A stretch of 64,000 nt of DNA from Rhodospirillaceae bacterium. GTDB taxonomy: Bacteria; Pseudomonadota; Alphaproteobacteria; UBA8366; Aestuariispiraceae. Below, one piece after another: positions 15,522-23,240 of this stretch. The notes under the pieces were generated by a model. That model searched no databases. It had not been told where the DNA came from and was given only the letters and a program-made list of their open reading frames with translations. The position numbers and the translations under genes are program-made. Positions within the stretch are counted from its first letter, which is position 1; each line of letters begins with the position of its first letter. The DNA lies in the NCBI GenBank assembly GCA_002709955.1, contig PAQY01000005.1, forward strand, positions 1 through 64,000. Reading direction: 5' to 3'.

Positions 15522-16508
15522 CTAGAACATTGTATCGATAACCCGGTCCGGGGGATTGTGCCCATCGACATAGGTTTTGATGTTGATGATAACGCGCTCT
15601 CCCATATTGATCCGCCCTTCTATCGTTGCGGAGCCCATATGCGGCAGCAGGACGACATTTGACAGCTTGATCAATTTCGGATTCACGGCGGGTTCGTTTT
15701 CGTATACATCCAGCCCCGCCCCGGCGATCTGACCCTGGGACAGCGCCTTGACCAGCGCCGCTTCGTCGATGACCTCCCCGCGTGACGTATTCACCACATA
15801 GGCATGGCTTTTCATCAGATCCAGGCGGCGTGAATTCAACAGATGGTACGTTGCGGGCGTATGGGGGCAATTGATCGACAGGATGTCCATATGCGCGATC
15901 ATCTGATCCAGGGATGACCAGAAAGTCGCCTCCAGCGCGTGTTCAACGTCTTCGGCAACGCGGTTGCGATTGTGATAATGGACGGACAGACCAAACCCCT
16001 TGGCCCGGCGCGCGACCGCGGTGCCGATGCGTCCCATACCGATTATGCCCAGGCGCTTGCCATGGATACGATGGCCCAACATCCCCGTCGGGCTCCATCC
16101 CGTCCATTTGCCCTCACGCACCAATTGCTCCCCTTCCACCAGACGGCGGGGAACCGACAGGATAAGCGCCATGGTCATATCAGCGGTATCTTCGGTCAGA
16201 ACATCCGGGGTATTGGTGACAACGATGCCGCGCTTGCGCGCAATGGCAAAGTCAATATGGTCCACCCCTGTGCCAAAGCTGGCGATCATCTTCAGGTTCT
16301 CGCCAGCGGCATCCAGAACATCCTTGTCAATCTTGTCCGTTACGGTCGGAACCAGAATTTCCGCACGCGATACCGCATCCAGCAATTGTTCGCGGGTGAA
16401 GGCCTCATCAACCAGATTCAGCTCACAATCGAACAGCTCCATCATCCGGGTTTCAATGATGTCCGGCAGCTTGCGCGTGACGATGACTTTCGGCTTTCTG
16501 TAAGTCAT
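15522..16508 (-). CDS. D-2-hydroxyacid dehydrogenase (glyoxylate reductase-like)
   Basis: This 328-residue cytosolic NAD(P)-dependent oxidoreductase has the D-isomer-specific layout. The Rossmann motif is GIIGMGRIGTAVARR and the catalytic arginine is in NTSRGEVIDE. The glutamate is in GLDVYENEP and the histidine in LPHMGSAT. The substrate-side motif FGTGVDHIDF is also present. The closest functional group I recognise is glyoxylate/hydroxypyruvate reductase. It stands alone, 97 bases upstream of the MATE gene on the same strand. The isocitrate lyase at the window end would produce glyoxylate, but a link is speculative. Confidence 0.9.
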   Translation of the reverse strand: MTYRKPKVIVTRKLPDIIETRMMELFDCELNLVDEAFTREQLLDAVSRAEILVPTVTDKIDKDVLDAAGENLKMIASFGTGVDHIDFAIARKRGIVVTNTPDVLTEDTADMTMALILSVPRRLVEGEQLVREGKWTGWSPTGMLGHRIHGKRLGIIGMGRIGTAVARRAKGFGLSVHYHNRNRVAEDVEHALEATFWSSLDQMIAHMDILSINCPHTPATYHLLNSRRLDLMKSHAYVVNTSRGEVIDEAALVKALSQGQIAGAGLDVYENEPAVNPKLIKLSNVVLLPHMGSATIEGRINMGERVIINIKTYVDGHNPPDRVIDTMF

Positions 16509-16741
16509 GACAATTCCATCCGTTCCCTAACACCGCCCCGCCCGCTTGCGCCGCACTCTGGCGCAGGTGACGGGTTTTATCGTTTCATCCGTGAATTTGT
16601 GCCCAAACTCACCAATTTTAATCCAAAAGCGAGGCATTTGTGGTCCTGCGTCGCGATGAAGCAAGGTCCAGCGCTTTCTTTATAGGAGAATCAGGCTATA
16701 GGAAACCGATTGACCCTGCTTGTCACTCCCTTAAGGAAAAC

Positions 16742-17230
16742 ATGCGCCGCATTTTCACTCTTCTTTCCTTGCTTTTGACCTTGGCCCTTGCCCCAGGACC
16801 GCTGGCAGCGCAGTCCAGCGGCCAGCCTGTGCCTCGTATGGTCTCTATTAAGGCGTCAGAAGCAAATGCCCGAACCGGCCCCGGCGTGGATTACCCCATT
16901 CGGTGGGTCTATCATCGCATGGATATGCCGGTCCAGGTGATCGCGGAATTCGACAAATGGCGGAAAATTCGCGATTGGGAGGGGGATGAAGGCTGGGTCC
17001 ATTTCGCGCTGCTAAGTTCCCGGCGGACGCTGATCGTAACAGCACCGGAAACCACCCTGCGCCGCCTGTCCGCCGCCGCCTCTCCCGCCGTGGCACGCCT
17101 GGCTCAGGGTATGGTGGCGCGCATCGAACTGTGCGAACCCAATTGGTGCCTGGTCACTGTTGACGGCTATGACGGCTGGCTGGACCGCAACGACGTCTGG
17201 GGCATCGATCCCGGCGAAGTCGTGCAGTAG
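16742..17230 (+). CDS. Secreted bacterial SH3-domain protein
   Basis: The 162-residue protein is taken from the ATG at 16742, preceded by AAGGA. It has a Sec signal peptide (MRRIFTLLSLLLTLALAPGPLAAQ) and two SH3-like repeats. The first, around residues 35-100, is SIKASEANARTGPGVDYPIRWVYHRMDMPVQVIAEFDKWRKIRDWEGDEGWVH. The second is near 105-160 (TVDGYDGWLDRNDVWG). This is the SH3-domain protein family found widely in alphaproteobacteria, probably binding cell wall or envelope partners in the periplasm. It is divergent from the dehydrogenase and upstream of the toxin-antitoxin pair. Confidence 0.88.
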   Translation: MRRIFTLLSLLLTLALAPGPLAAQSSGQPVPRMVSIKASEANARTGPGVDYPIRWVYHRMDMPVQVIAEFDKWRKIRDWEGDEGWVHFALLSSRRTLIVTAPETTLRRLSAAASPAVARLAQGMVARIELCEPNWCLVTVDGYDGWLDRNDVWGIDPGEVVQ

Positions 17231-17256
17231 AAGATCCTTTAATCAGCATACTAAAA

Positions 17257-17290
17257 AAGTATATACTTCGTCATGACCTTTTCTGACGAA
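17257..17290 (+). promoter_or_regulatory. Inverted repeats upstream of the toxin-antitoxin pair
   Basis: A perfect 12-base palindrome AAGTATATACTT (17257-17268) is followed by an inverted pair TTCGTCA (17267-17273) and TGACGAA (17284-17290). Both lie between the promoter zone and the antitoxin start at 17301. Autoregulated toxin-antitoxin operons usually have such sites, so one or both are likely antitoxin operators. Confidence 0.6.
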
Positions 17291-17300
17291 GGAGCGTGCT

Positions 17301-17591
17301 ATGCAAAAGGATTCCGTGTTTACGCTGAAGCTGGAGCCAGATCTACATGCAGCCTTTAAACAGGCGGCAGAGGCAACGCACCGCCCGGCATCACAAGTCG
17401 TTCGCGAGTTGATGCGCGATTTCATTGAGCAACAAAAGGAAAAGGCGGGTTACGAAGCCTATCTGGAAAGAAAGGTCTCAGCAGCACGGCAATCAGTCGA
17501 CGCTAAATCTGGAAAAACGCACACAGCGACCAATTCAGAATTCGAGAGTCGGAAGCAGGTGCTGAGAGACACGTTGGTACCTAAAAATTAA
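17301..17591 (+). CDS. Ribbon-helix-helix antitoxin
   Basis: The 96-residue protein has an N-terminal ribbon-helix-helix: DSVFTLKLEPDLHAAFKQAAEATHRPASQVVRELMRDFIEQQ, about residues 3-46. A charged, probably flexible tail would wrap the toxin. It should neutralise the RelE/ParE-type toxin encoded next and bind the palindromes upstream as a dimer. GGAG lies six bases before the ATG. Its stop overlaps the toxin start by one base (TAATG), the usual translational coupling in such pairs. Confidence 0.88.
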   Translation: MQKDSVFTLKLEPDLHAAFKQAAEATHRPASQVVRELMRDFIEQQKEKAGYEAYLERKVSAARQSVDAKSGKTHTATNSEFESRKQVLRDTLVPKN

Positions 17592-17869
17592 TGGAGATAA
17601 TTTGGACTCCAGAGGCAGAGAAAGACCGTTTGGCGGTATTTGAATACATCGCCGCTGATAATCCATCCGCCGCGATCACTTTAGATGATCGGTTGGTTGA
17701 GGTTGTTTCCAAACTGATCGACTTCCCAACAATGGGCACCCAGGGGCTCATAAGTGGCACGAGAGAACTTATCCTAGAGAAGCACTTTCGCGTGATTTAT
17801 GAACTGAACGGGACGACTGTCTGGATTTTGGCCTTAGTCCATACATCCAGACAATGGCCACCCTTGTAA
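17591..17869 (+). CDS. RelE/ParE-family toxin
   Basis: The 92-residue protein has the RelE/ParE toxin fold: IIWTPEAEKDRLAVFEYIAADNPSAA at the N-terminus, TRELILEKHFRVIYELNGTTVWILALVHTSRQWP at the C-terminus. The LVHTSRQWP ending is typical of ParE-like members, which poison DNA gyrase, while RelE members cleave mRNA on ribosomes. Sequence alone does not decide which. It follows the antitoxin with one base of overlap and ends three bases before the convergent DUF3501 gene. Confidence 0.9.
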   Translation: MEIIWTPEAEKDRLAVFEYIAADNPSAAITLDDRLVEVVSKLIDFPTMGTQGLISGTRELILEKHFRVIYELNGTTVWILALVHTSRQWPPL

Positions 17870-17872
17870 CCC

Positions 17873-18466
17873 CTACCCAAAATCCTTCGCCAGGGCGTCG
17901 CGGGACGCGTCGGTCAGGACGGCCATGTGGCCATATTGGTCGTGGCTGAAACCGACCAGCACTTGCGCCGCCGCCTTGAAAGCCGCGATCTGGGCATCGG
18001 TGAAGGGGAAATGGATGAATTGAACCGAGGACGCCTTGCCGTCGGCGGTGGTGCGGTCCAGGTCTTCTTCCGGAACGCCCATGACTTCATGATCGCCAAA
18101 ACGGATGAACATGGTGTTTTCCACCCCGCCCAGACGGGACAGGAAATTCTTGCGGCGGATCGGTTCATCAATTTCGAACATCACCGTGGCGGTCAGTTCC
18201 TTGCCCTTGGGAATCATTGGATTATAGGCGCGCAGCTCATCCTCAACCTGCTCGTCCCCACCCTTTTCGATATACAACATCTCCTGCACCTGGTGCAGCA
18301 TCGTGTCGTAGTTTTCGAAATAGCAGGTGGCGACCGGCCCGATTTCGATGCGGCGCAATTTCTTCAGCGCGATCAGCGCGGCATGGCGGTCTTTCCGGAC
18401 CTTGATATAGTCCGGCAGGGGCAGGATATCGGCCTTAGTGATTTCCGTTTTCATCATGTATTCCAT
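17873..18466 (-). CDS. DUF3501 family protein
   Basis: This 197-residue protein of the DUF3501 family has the family opening (EITKADILPLPDYIKVRKDRHAALIALKKLRRIEIGP). The core includes TCYFENYDTMLHQVQEMLYIEKG and a C-terminal segment VGFSHDQYGHMAVL. The ATG codons at 18466, 18457 and 18454 are all possible; the shortest matches the family N-terminus best. DUF3501 genes are usually found beside rubrerythrin and a CCG-domain Fe-S protein, as here. A role in the same oxidative or iron stress response is inferred. The mechanism is unknown to me. Confidence 0.88.
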   Translation of the reverse strand: MEYMMKTEITKADILPLPDYIKVRKDRHAALIALKKLRRIEIGPVATCYFENYDTMLHQVQEMLYIEKGGDEQVEDELRAYNPMIPKGKELTATVMFEIDEPIRRKNFLSRLGGVENTMFIRFGDHEVMGVPEEDLDRTTADGKASSVQFIHFPFTDAQIAAFKAAAQVLVGFSHDQYGHMAVLTDASRDALAKDFG

Positions 18467-18503
18467 CTGTTTGCTCTGACTTTCAATCTGGTGAGCTTGG
18501 CGC

Positions 18504-19862
18504 CTACATCAACCCATAGGATTTTGCCAACAGCACAATCGGATGGGCGGCCAGTTCGGGTTTTGTATATTCACCCTCCCCCTCCGGCGTTTCCGGGGCG
18601 GCGGCAATGCCCTGTTCAATATGCAGACCGGCCAGCGGGCATTCTGACGCGATATATTTCGCCTTGCCCTTCGACTGCATCTGCTTGAAGACCGGTTTCC
18701 CAACCTTCATGCCGACATCGAAAGTGTCCTTCATTATCCCCCACGAACCACCATGGCCGGAACAGCGCTCCACCGCCGCAATGCGGGTGTCGGGGATCAG
18801 GCGGGCCAGTTCAGCCCCTTTCTGGCCCATATTCTGCGCCCGTGCATGACAGGCGATGTGAATGGAAATCGGCCCATCCAGCGGCTGCAACCCTTCTGCC
18901 AGACCCTTCTGTTTGGACAGCGCCACGACATATTCCGAGATATCGTGCGACGCCCCGGACAGGGCTTTCACATCCGGATCCTCTGGAACCAGCAGCGGCC
19001 ATTCGAATTTCAGCATCAGGGCACAGGACGGCACCAGCGCGATCACATCATACCCCTGATCGATATAGGGGCGCAGGGCCTTGGCGACATTTTTCGCCTT
19101 ACCCGCAACGGTGCCCAGATCACCCTGTTCCATCTGTGGCATGCCACAGCATTCCGGATACACGACCTCGCATTCCACGCCGTTCTTGGCCAGGATTTTC
19201 ATCGCAGCCTCGCCAATCTGGGGTGTGTTGTAATTGCCATAGCAGGTGGCATAGATCACTGCCTTCTGCCCGGCGCCAGGACCTGTCGGATCAGCCTTCG
19301 GGAAATCCTTCGCCATATCCACCAGGGTCTTGCCCGCAAACGGTGGCAGGGCCGCGTCCTTATGGACCCCCGCGACCGATTGCATGATACCCCGGGTCAA
19401 TCCATTGCCACGATCCGTTGCCCAATTCGCCAGACCGGCCAGGGATGTGCCCAGCTTGCCATTGCGATCGGTCTTGGTCAGTTGCGCTTCCAGTCCGCCG
19501 CGCAGACCCTTCTTATTCTCCACCGCGCGATAGCGCAGCATCAGATGGGGAAAATCCAGATTGAATTCATGCGGCGGGACATAGGGGCATTTCACCATGA
19601 AGCACATGTCGCACAGGGTGCAGGCATCCACGACCGGCTTAAAATCTTTCGAGTCAACCGTGTCCAACTCTTCCGATGGCGCGGCATCGATCAGGTCAAA
19701 CAGCCGCGGGAAGCTGTCACACAGATTAAAGCAGCGGCGGCAGCCATGGCAGATGTCAAACACCCGGCGCAATTCCGCATCCAGCTTTTCCTCGTCATAG
19801 AAATCCGGATCATCCCATCCGATTGGATGGCGCATCGGCGCGTCCAGACTGCCTTCCCGCAT
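18504..19862 (-). CDS. Fe-S oxidoreductase with CCG domains (HdrD/GlpC-like)
   Basis: The start is the ATG at 19862, seven bases after AGGAG, giving 452 residues. Two ferredoxin-type clusters are visible near the N-terminus: CHGCRRCFNLCDSFP and CTLCDMCFMVKCPYVPP. The C-terminal half has two cysteine-rich CCG-type domains (YPECCGMPQMEQGD and ERCSGHGGSWGIMKD). This is the layout of GlpC/GlcF/HdrD electron-transfer subunits. It probably moves electrons in the cytosol or at the membrane face. The neighbouring rubrerythrin lacks rubredoxin, so this protein may be its electron donor, which is inference. Confidence 0.9.
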   Translation of the reverse strand: MREGSLDAPMRHPIGWDDPDFYDEEKLDAELRRVFDICHGCRRCFNLCDSFPRLFDLIDAAPSEELDTVDSKDFKPVVDACTLCDMCFMVKCPYVPPHEFNLDFPHLMLRYRAVENKKGLRGGLEAQLTKTDRNGKLGTSLAGLANWATDRGNGLTRGIMQSVAGVHKDAALPPFAGKTLVDMAKDFPKADPTGPGAGQKAVIYATCYGNYNTPQIGEAAMKILAKNGVECEVVYPECCGMPQMEQGDLGTVAGKAKNVAKALRPYIDQGYDVIALVPSCALMLKFEWPLLVPEDPDVKALSGASHDISEYVVALSKQKGLAEGLQPLDGPISIHIACHARAQNMGQKGAELARLIPDTRIAAVERCSGHGGSWGIMKDTFDVGMKVGKPVFKQMQSKGKAKYIASECPLAGLHIEQGIAAAPETPEGEGEYTKPELAAHPIVLLAKSYGLM

Positions 19863-19896
19863 TTTCGTCTCCTGAGTCAAAGACTTATTCAGAGGG

Positions 19897-19952
19897 CTCT
19901 TTATGAGCAAAGAGAAGGGAGGCGGCACCGGCTATCCCAGCGCCGCCCCTTC
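19897..19952 (-). terminator. Intercistronic hairpins after rubrerythrin
   Basis: GAAGG-GA-GGCGGC (19914-19926) pairs with GCCGCC-CCTTC (19942-19952) with a two-base bulge. A second small hairpin, CTCTTT/AAAGAG, spans 19897-19914. They lie between rubrerythrin and the Fe-S gene. They may partly terminate or protect the upstream message so that rubrerythrin is made in excess. Confidence 0.45.
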
Positions 19953-19963
19953 CTGACAGACAG

Positions 19964-20380
19964 TTAGTCCATCGAGTCCAATGCTTTCTGGAAACGACCG
20001 GCATGGGACTTTTCAGCCTTCGCCAGGGTTTCGAACCATTGGGCGATTTCGTCAAAGCCTTCTTCGCGGGCGGTGCGCGCCATGCCCGGATACATATCCG
20101 TGTATTCGTGCGTTTCGCCAACGATGGCGGCCTTCAGATTCAGCGAGGTTTCGCCAATCGGCTCGCCCGTTGCCGGGTCGCCGGTTTCTTCCAGATATTC
20201 CAAATGGCCATGGGCGTGGCCGGTTTCACCTTCCGCCGTTGAGCGGAAAACGGCGGCGACATCGTTATAGCCTTCGATATCCGCCTTTTGGGCGAAATAC
20301 AGATAACGACGGTTTGCCTGGCTTTCGCCTGCAAATGCATCTTTCAGATTGTTTTCGGTTTTGCTGCCTTTAAGGGACAT
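19964..20380 (-). CDS. Rubrerythrin without rubredoxin domain
   Basis: This 138-residue di-iron four-helix protein carries both rubrerythrin iron-binding motif sets: [14 protein letters not shown] and [15 protein letters not shown], plus [16 protein letters not shown] at the start. Rubrerythrins reduce hydrogen peroxide to water. The C-terminal rubredoxin domain of classical members is missing; the protein ends at KALDSMD, so electrons must come from a separate partner. The start is the ATG at 20380, six bases after AGGAGG (a nearer ATG overlaps that site). An Irr-box-like palindrome lies 150 bases upstream. Confidence 0.93.
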   Translation of the reverse strand: MSLKGSKTENNLKDAFAGESQANRRYLYFAQKADIEGYNDVAAVFRSTAEGETGHAHGHLEYLEETGDPATGEPIGETSLNLKAAIVGETHEYTDMYPGMARTAREEGFDEIAQWFETLAKAEKSHAGRFQKALDSMD

Positions 20381-20529
20381 GATCATCCTCCTGATCCGTT
20401 GAACACCGCCCAACCAAACAGAAAAGGGCAATGTACGTGGTGTATCATCCGCTAAGCGCCACCAGGGCGGCTAACGCCCCGAACGCTGTCGGGACACGAA
20501 TATCCTAGCGCAGAGAAAAACCACGTCAA

Positions 20530-20552
20530 CAGTTTAAAACAATTCTAAACTG
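20530..20552 (-). promoter_or_regulatory. Irr box (iron control element) upstream of rubrerythrin
   Basis: TTTAAAACAATTCTAAA (20533-20549) lies in a longer inverted repeat that extends to CAG/CTG at both ends. It differs by one base from the Irr/ICE pattern TTTAGAAC-AA-TTCTAAA as I remember it. It sits in the leader region of rubrerythrin and just after the irr gene, the two expected partners. Confidence 0.7.
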
Positions 20553-20593
20553 GAAAATATTGGGATGATATCGTTACGGAACACTTACCTAAT

Positions 20594-21073
20594 TTACGGC
20601 CGCGTCACGCGAATAATGACATCGACGCGATCCATCACAGTCCCGTCGGGGGGTGTGGGCAGGCGACTCAATTCCACGGAATCGACGGGGATATCCACCA
20701 GCTCTCCCGCAGGCTCCACATAAAAGTGATGGTGATCATGGGTGTTTGTGTCAAAATAAGACCGACCGGGGCCAACCACGACTTCACGCAAAAGCCCGGA
20801 ATCCGTAAACTGATGCAGCGTGTTATAGACGGTCGCCAGGGATACTTTCACGGCGGCCTTTCGGGCCATGCCATGCAGGTTTTCCGCCGTGATATGCTGA
20901 TCGCCACCATCGAATAACAGCTTCGCCAGGGCCATGCGCTGGCGTGTCGGGCGCAGGCCAACCTGCTTTAACCGCGACAGGGCATCGGCATAGGGGCGCT
21001 GAACGACAGGGGTGCTGTCTGTCGCCTGTAAAGTCCTATCTGTGACAGTCTTACCGGTCTGATCGTCGGGCAT
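20594..21073 (-). CDS. irr: Irr-type Fur family iron response regulator
   Basis: The start is the ATG at 21073 (GAAGGAG upstream), giving 159 residues. The Fur winged helix is at about 30-110: LKQVGLRPTRQRMALAKLLFDGGDQHITAENLH, then VSLATVYNTLHQFTDSGLL. The histidine cluster NTHDHHHFYVEPAGELVDIP is the Irr signature, where haem binds and triggers loss of activity. The GCPWHD haem motif of Bradyrhizobium Irr is absent, as in most Irr proteins. Irr represses iron-using or iron-storing genes when iron is low. Its site before rubrerythrin supports local control of this cluster. Confidence 0.9.
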   Translation of the reverse strand: MPDDQTGKTVTDRTLQATDSTPVVQRPYADALSRLKQVGLRPTRQRMALAKLLFDGGDQHITAENLHGMARKAAVKVSLATVYNTLHQFTDSGLLREVVVGPGRSYFDTNTHDHHHFYVEPAGELVDIPVDSVELSRLPTPPDGTVMDRVDVIIRVTRP

Positions 21074-21272
21074 CCGACAGTCTCCTTCGTGATCTGATCC
21101 TGATGTTGCATCGCAAAGGATCAAATTCAACCGTAATCACAATACCCTATGCCTTTTTCTAGAACAACACCAATTCGAAGTTAGACCAAATCCATCCCCT
21201 TTTCAGAAAAAATTGATCCAACCCCCTACAATATATCGCGATTTTTCTGATGTGATACGCTATATCGGCCCT

Positions 21273-23237
21273 ATGACCCGACAGACCGGCACAAAATCAT
21301 CCCCCCGTAAATCCGGTGCGAAAAAGGCTGCGCCCCGGAAAGCCGCGTCTGTGCAATCGAAGGCTGCGCAATCGAAGGCTGCGCAATCGAAACAGACAAA
21401 ATCCGGCAAAAGGAAAATACCGGCCCTGCGCCGAGGCGGTGGCAGCCGGGAACCCCGGCGCTGGCCCCGCATCCTTCGGGGGCTGGTTTCGCTAGTCATC
21501 TGGGGGTTGGTGCTGGGTGCAGGTATCATCGGTTGGTTCGCCTGGGACATGCCCAGCCCCAACACAGTTCTGGCCCAGGACAATCGCCAGCCTGCCGTCA
21601 CAATCGTCGCCTCTGATGGCGCGTCCCTGATGAAGGTCGGGGATTTATATGGGGTGCGGGTCAGCCTGTCTGATTTGCCGCCTTATATGCCCCAGGCCTT
21701 GCTGGCGACAGAGGACAGGCGATTTTACTATCATCCAGGGGTCGATCCAATTGGGGTGATCCGGGCGATTGTCAGCAATCTGCGCGCCGGGGGCGTTCGG
21801 GAAGGCGGCAGCACGCTGACACAACAGCTTGCCAAAAATCTGTTCCTGTCCCGCGACCGAACCTTGCGGCGCAAAGTGCAGGAAGCGCTGTTGGCCTTTT
21901 GGCTGGAGGCACGGTATGGCAAGGACAAGATCCTGGAAATCTATCTGAACCGCATTTATCTGGGGGCCGGTGCCTATGGCGTTGACGCCGCGGCCAGACG
22001 GTATTTCGGAAAGCCCGCCGCCGCATTGAGCCTTTGGCAATCCGCCGTGCTGGCGGGAATGCCCAAGGCCCCCTCTGCCTTGAACCCCTTCCGGGCACCA
22101 GAACAAGCCGCACGCCGTGCCCGCGAAGTGCTGAACGATATGGTCAGCGCCGGGTTCATCACACAGGCCACCGCCGACGCCGCCAAACAGGACCGCGTCG
22201 AAACCGTCGCCATCGATGCTTCGGGGGCACAGACGCGCTGGCTGGCGGAATGGGCGTTTGACCGTGCCGCAGATATTCTGGGCGGTGTGGATCGCGACAT
22301 TCTGGTGGAAACCACCCTGGAGCCAGATTTGCAGCGCGCCGCAGAGGCCGCGGCAACCACAATTGGCCCATTGGCGCGCGAAAAGGGGGCGGGCGAACTG
22401 GCCTTTGTCGCAATGCGGCCCGATGGCGCGGTTTCGGCCCTGCTGGGCGGGGCCAGCCGCCAGAAATCTGCCTTTAACCGTGCCGTGCATGGCAAACGCC
22501 AGCCGGGGTCCGTCTTTAAGCTGTTCGTCTATCTGGCTGCTTTTGAAGGCGGCCTTACCCCGGACAGTCCCATTGATGACCGTATCGCACCAATTGAAGG
22601 CTGGACCCCGCGCAATGCCGGGGTCGGGCATCGGGGGGTGGTCAGCCTGCGGGAAGGCGTCGCACGGTCGATTAATACAGTGGCGGTCGCTGCGATGGAA
22701 ACCGTCGGGCGGGGCAAGGTTGTTGATATGGCACGGCGGCTTGGCATTACCGCGCCGCTGTCCCCCGACCCGTCACTGGCCCTGGGCGTGTATGAGGTCA
22801 GCCCGATGGAGATTGCCGGAGCCTATGCGACCCTGGCCGGTCGGGGATATGCCGCCACGCCCTATGTCGTCCGGCGTATCCGCGATGCCGCCGATGGGTC
22901 CGTGATTTATGAACGGGGCACGCCCCAGGGCGCGCGCATCCTCTCCCCCCAGGTCGTCGCGATGGGAGATAATGTCTTTAGTGCGTCGGTCGCCTGGGGC
23001 ACCAGCAAGGCCGCCGCCCTGCCGGACCGCCCCGCCGCAGGAAAAACCGGCACAACACAGGACTATAAGGATGCCTGGTTTGCCGGCTATGTGCCACAAC
23101 TGGCCGCTGTCGTCTGGATGGGCAACGACAATGGCAGTGCCAGCGATGGCGTCTATGGCGGCCTGTATCCCGCCCAGATGTGGCGTGCCTTTATGATGCA
23201 AGCCATGCAAGGCCAGCCGGTAAAGCCCTTGAATTAA
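21273..23237 (+). CDS. Class A penicillin-binding protein (PBP1A family)
   Basis: A bifunctional peptidoglycan synthase of 654 residues from the ATG at 21273. A basic cytoplasmic N-terminus rich in Lys/Ala/Ser is followed by one membrane helix (about 72-95). The glycosyltransferase domain has ATEDRRFYYHPGVD, GGSTLTQQLAKNLFL and RKVQEALLAFWLE. The transpeptidase domain has the SxxK motif in KRQPGSVFKLF, SxN in RSINTVA and KTGTTQDYKDAWF. A TTG 60 bases upstream (21213) is also open but less likely. It is convergent with the aminotransferase gene, with a three-base gap. Confidence 0.92.
   Translation: MTRQTGTKSSPRKSGAKKAAPRKAASVQSKAAQSKAAQSKQTKSGKRKIPALRRGGGSREPRRWPRILRGLVSLVIWGLVLGAGIIGWFAWDMPSPNTVLAQDNRQPAVTIVASDGASLMKVGDLYGVRVSLSDLPPYMPQALLATEDRRFYYHPGVDPIGVIRAIVSNLRAGGVREGGSTLTQQLAKNLFLSRDRTLRRKVQEALLAFWLEARYGKDKILEIYLNRIYLGAGAYGVDAAARRYFGKPAAALSLWQSAVLAGMPKAPSALNPFRAPEQAARRAREVLNDMVSAGFITQATADAAKQDRVETVAIDASGAQTRWLAEWAFDRAADILGGVDRDILVETTLEPDLQRAAEAAATTIGPLAREKGAGELAFVAMRPDGAVSALLGGASRQKSAFNRAVHGKRQPGSVFKLFVYLAAFEGGLTPDSPIDDRIAPIEGWTPRNAGVGHRGVVSLREGVARSINTVAVAAMETVGRGKVVDMARRLGITAPLSPDPSLALGVYEVSPMEIAGAYATLAGRGYAATPYVVRRIRDAADGSVIYERGTPQGARILSPQVVAMGDNVFSASVAWGTSKAAALPDRPAAGKTGTTQDYKDAWFAGYVPQLAAVVWMGNDNGSASDGVYGGLYPAQMWRAFMMQAMQGQPVKPLN
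21350..21394 (+). repeat. 15-base tandem repeat in the PBP N-terminus
   Basis: Three copies of CAATCGAAGGCTGCG-type units encode QSKAAQSKAAQSK. They lie in the basic cytoplasmic tail before the membrane helix. Copy number could vary without breaking the frame. Confidence 0.7.
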
Positions 23238-23240
23238 GGC

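Noticed and set aside
18753-19967. Rightward frame of 404 codons over the Fe-S oxidoreductase
   Set aside because: It is the antisense strand of a clearly conserved gene and has no recognisable domain.
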